From the NCBI RefSeq assembly GCF_000725805.1, contig NZ_JOFT01000065.1, positions 1 through 12,985 on the forward strand: a stretch of DNA of 12,985 nt, read 5' to 3'. Positions 12,818 through 12,985 of this stretch are shown piece after piece (the first letter of the stretch is position 1; every line of letters begins with the position of its first letter). This stretch comes from Streptomyces xanthophaeus (GTDB lineage: Bacteria; Actinomycetota; Actinomycetes; Streptomycetales; Streptomycetaceae). The position numbers and the translations under genes were made by a program. The notes beneath the pieces are model-generated. The model had not been told where the DNA came from. It saw only the letters and a program-made list of their open reading frames with translations, and ran no database searches.

Positions 12818-12934
12818 CGCGACCAGCGCGGCCCGGACGGCCTCCGCGTCGCCGGTGGCGATCGCCTCGACGAGCGGGGTCAGCAGTGGGGTTGCTTCGG
12901 TTTGGCGGACATCCGGAGATCTGGGGTTACACCC

Positions 12935-12951
12935 GGAGAGGGATGTCCATG
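12935..12951 (+). promoter_or_regulatory. Ribosome binding site of the right-edge gene
   Basis: GGAGAGG (12935-12941) sits 7 nt before ATG 12949. In-frame ATGs also occur at 12943, 12952 and 12961. The spacing favours 12949. Confidence 0.5.
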
Positions 12952-12985
12952 ATGGAGAACATGCCGAAGAAGAAGCCGCGGCCCA
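12949..12985 (+). CDS. Start of a gene cut by the window edge
   Basis: Only about 12 codons are present, reading MMENMPKKKPRP. A good ribosome site precedes it and the first residues are basic. It is divergent from the uncharacterised minus-strand gene. Nothing can be said of its product. Confidence 0.45.
   Translation, partial: MMENMPKKKPRP

Noticed and set aside
11705..12952. Plus-strand frame of 415 residues at the right end
   Set aside because: It is antisense to the minus-strand gene and rich in Gly/Arg/Pro/Val, without a domain. I cannot exclude it fully, since the minus-strand family is also unknown, but the minus-strand reading has more protein-like composition.

Overview
The window looks like chromosomal DNA from a Streptomyces or a close actinobacterial relative. 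The base composition is very GC-rich, third codon positions are almost all G or C, GTG and TTG starts occur, and several starts sit 6-7 nt below a TANNNT-type -10 box with no Shine-Dalgarno sequence, which is the leaderless arrangement common in this genus. Nothing indicates a phage, plasmid, insertion sequence or CRISPR array, and I see no tRNA or rRNA.

Left part (1-4819) holds unrelated single genes. Positions 1-~700 carry no convincing gene. They hold a 45-bp direct repeat pair and a long imperfect inverted repeat (505-608). Next come an exported trypsin-like serine protease (716-1636, +), a small nucleotidyltransferase (1696-2508, +), a convergent Nudix hydrolase (2582-3034, -), a divergent membrane-anchored L,D-transpeptidase-type protein (3391-4218, +), and a seven-helix membrane protein resembling the PaxB/Pyr4-type transmembrane terpene cyclases (4181-4819, -), whose 3' end overlaps the transpeptidase gene. 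The Nudix/transpeptidase gap holds nested palindromes and 22-bp tandem repeats. The gap after the membrane protein holds a 10-11 bp tandem array (4889-5064).

Central and right part (5128-11630) is a five-gene, same-strand set that looks catabolic: F420-type LLM oxidoreductase (5205-6152), SDR dehydrogenase (6163-6948), LuxA-type LLM flavin monooxygenase (7054-8175), amidohydrolase of the D-aminoacylase family with altered metal-site positions (8382-10121), and an aldehyde dehydrogenase whose start overlaps the amidohydrolase stop (10118-11584). Two exact copies of CTGACG-N3-CGTCAG and two degenerate copies lie in pairs upstream of the first and third genes, which suggests control by one dimeric, TetR-like repressor encoded elsewhere. 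A strong hairpin (11592-11630) closes the set. The enzyme order fits a route such as alcohol to ketone (SDR), oxygen insertion (LLM), hydrolysis (amidohydrolase) and aldehyde to acid (ALDH). The substrate cannot be read from sequence.

Right edge: an unrecognised gene on the minus strand (11636-12817, probably starting further upstream) and the first codons of a divergent plus-strand gene (12949 onwards, cut by the edge).
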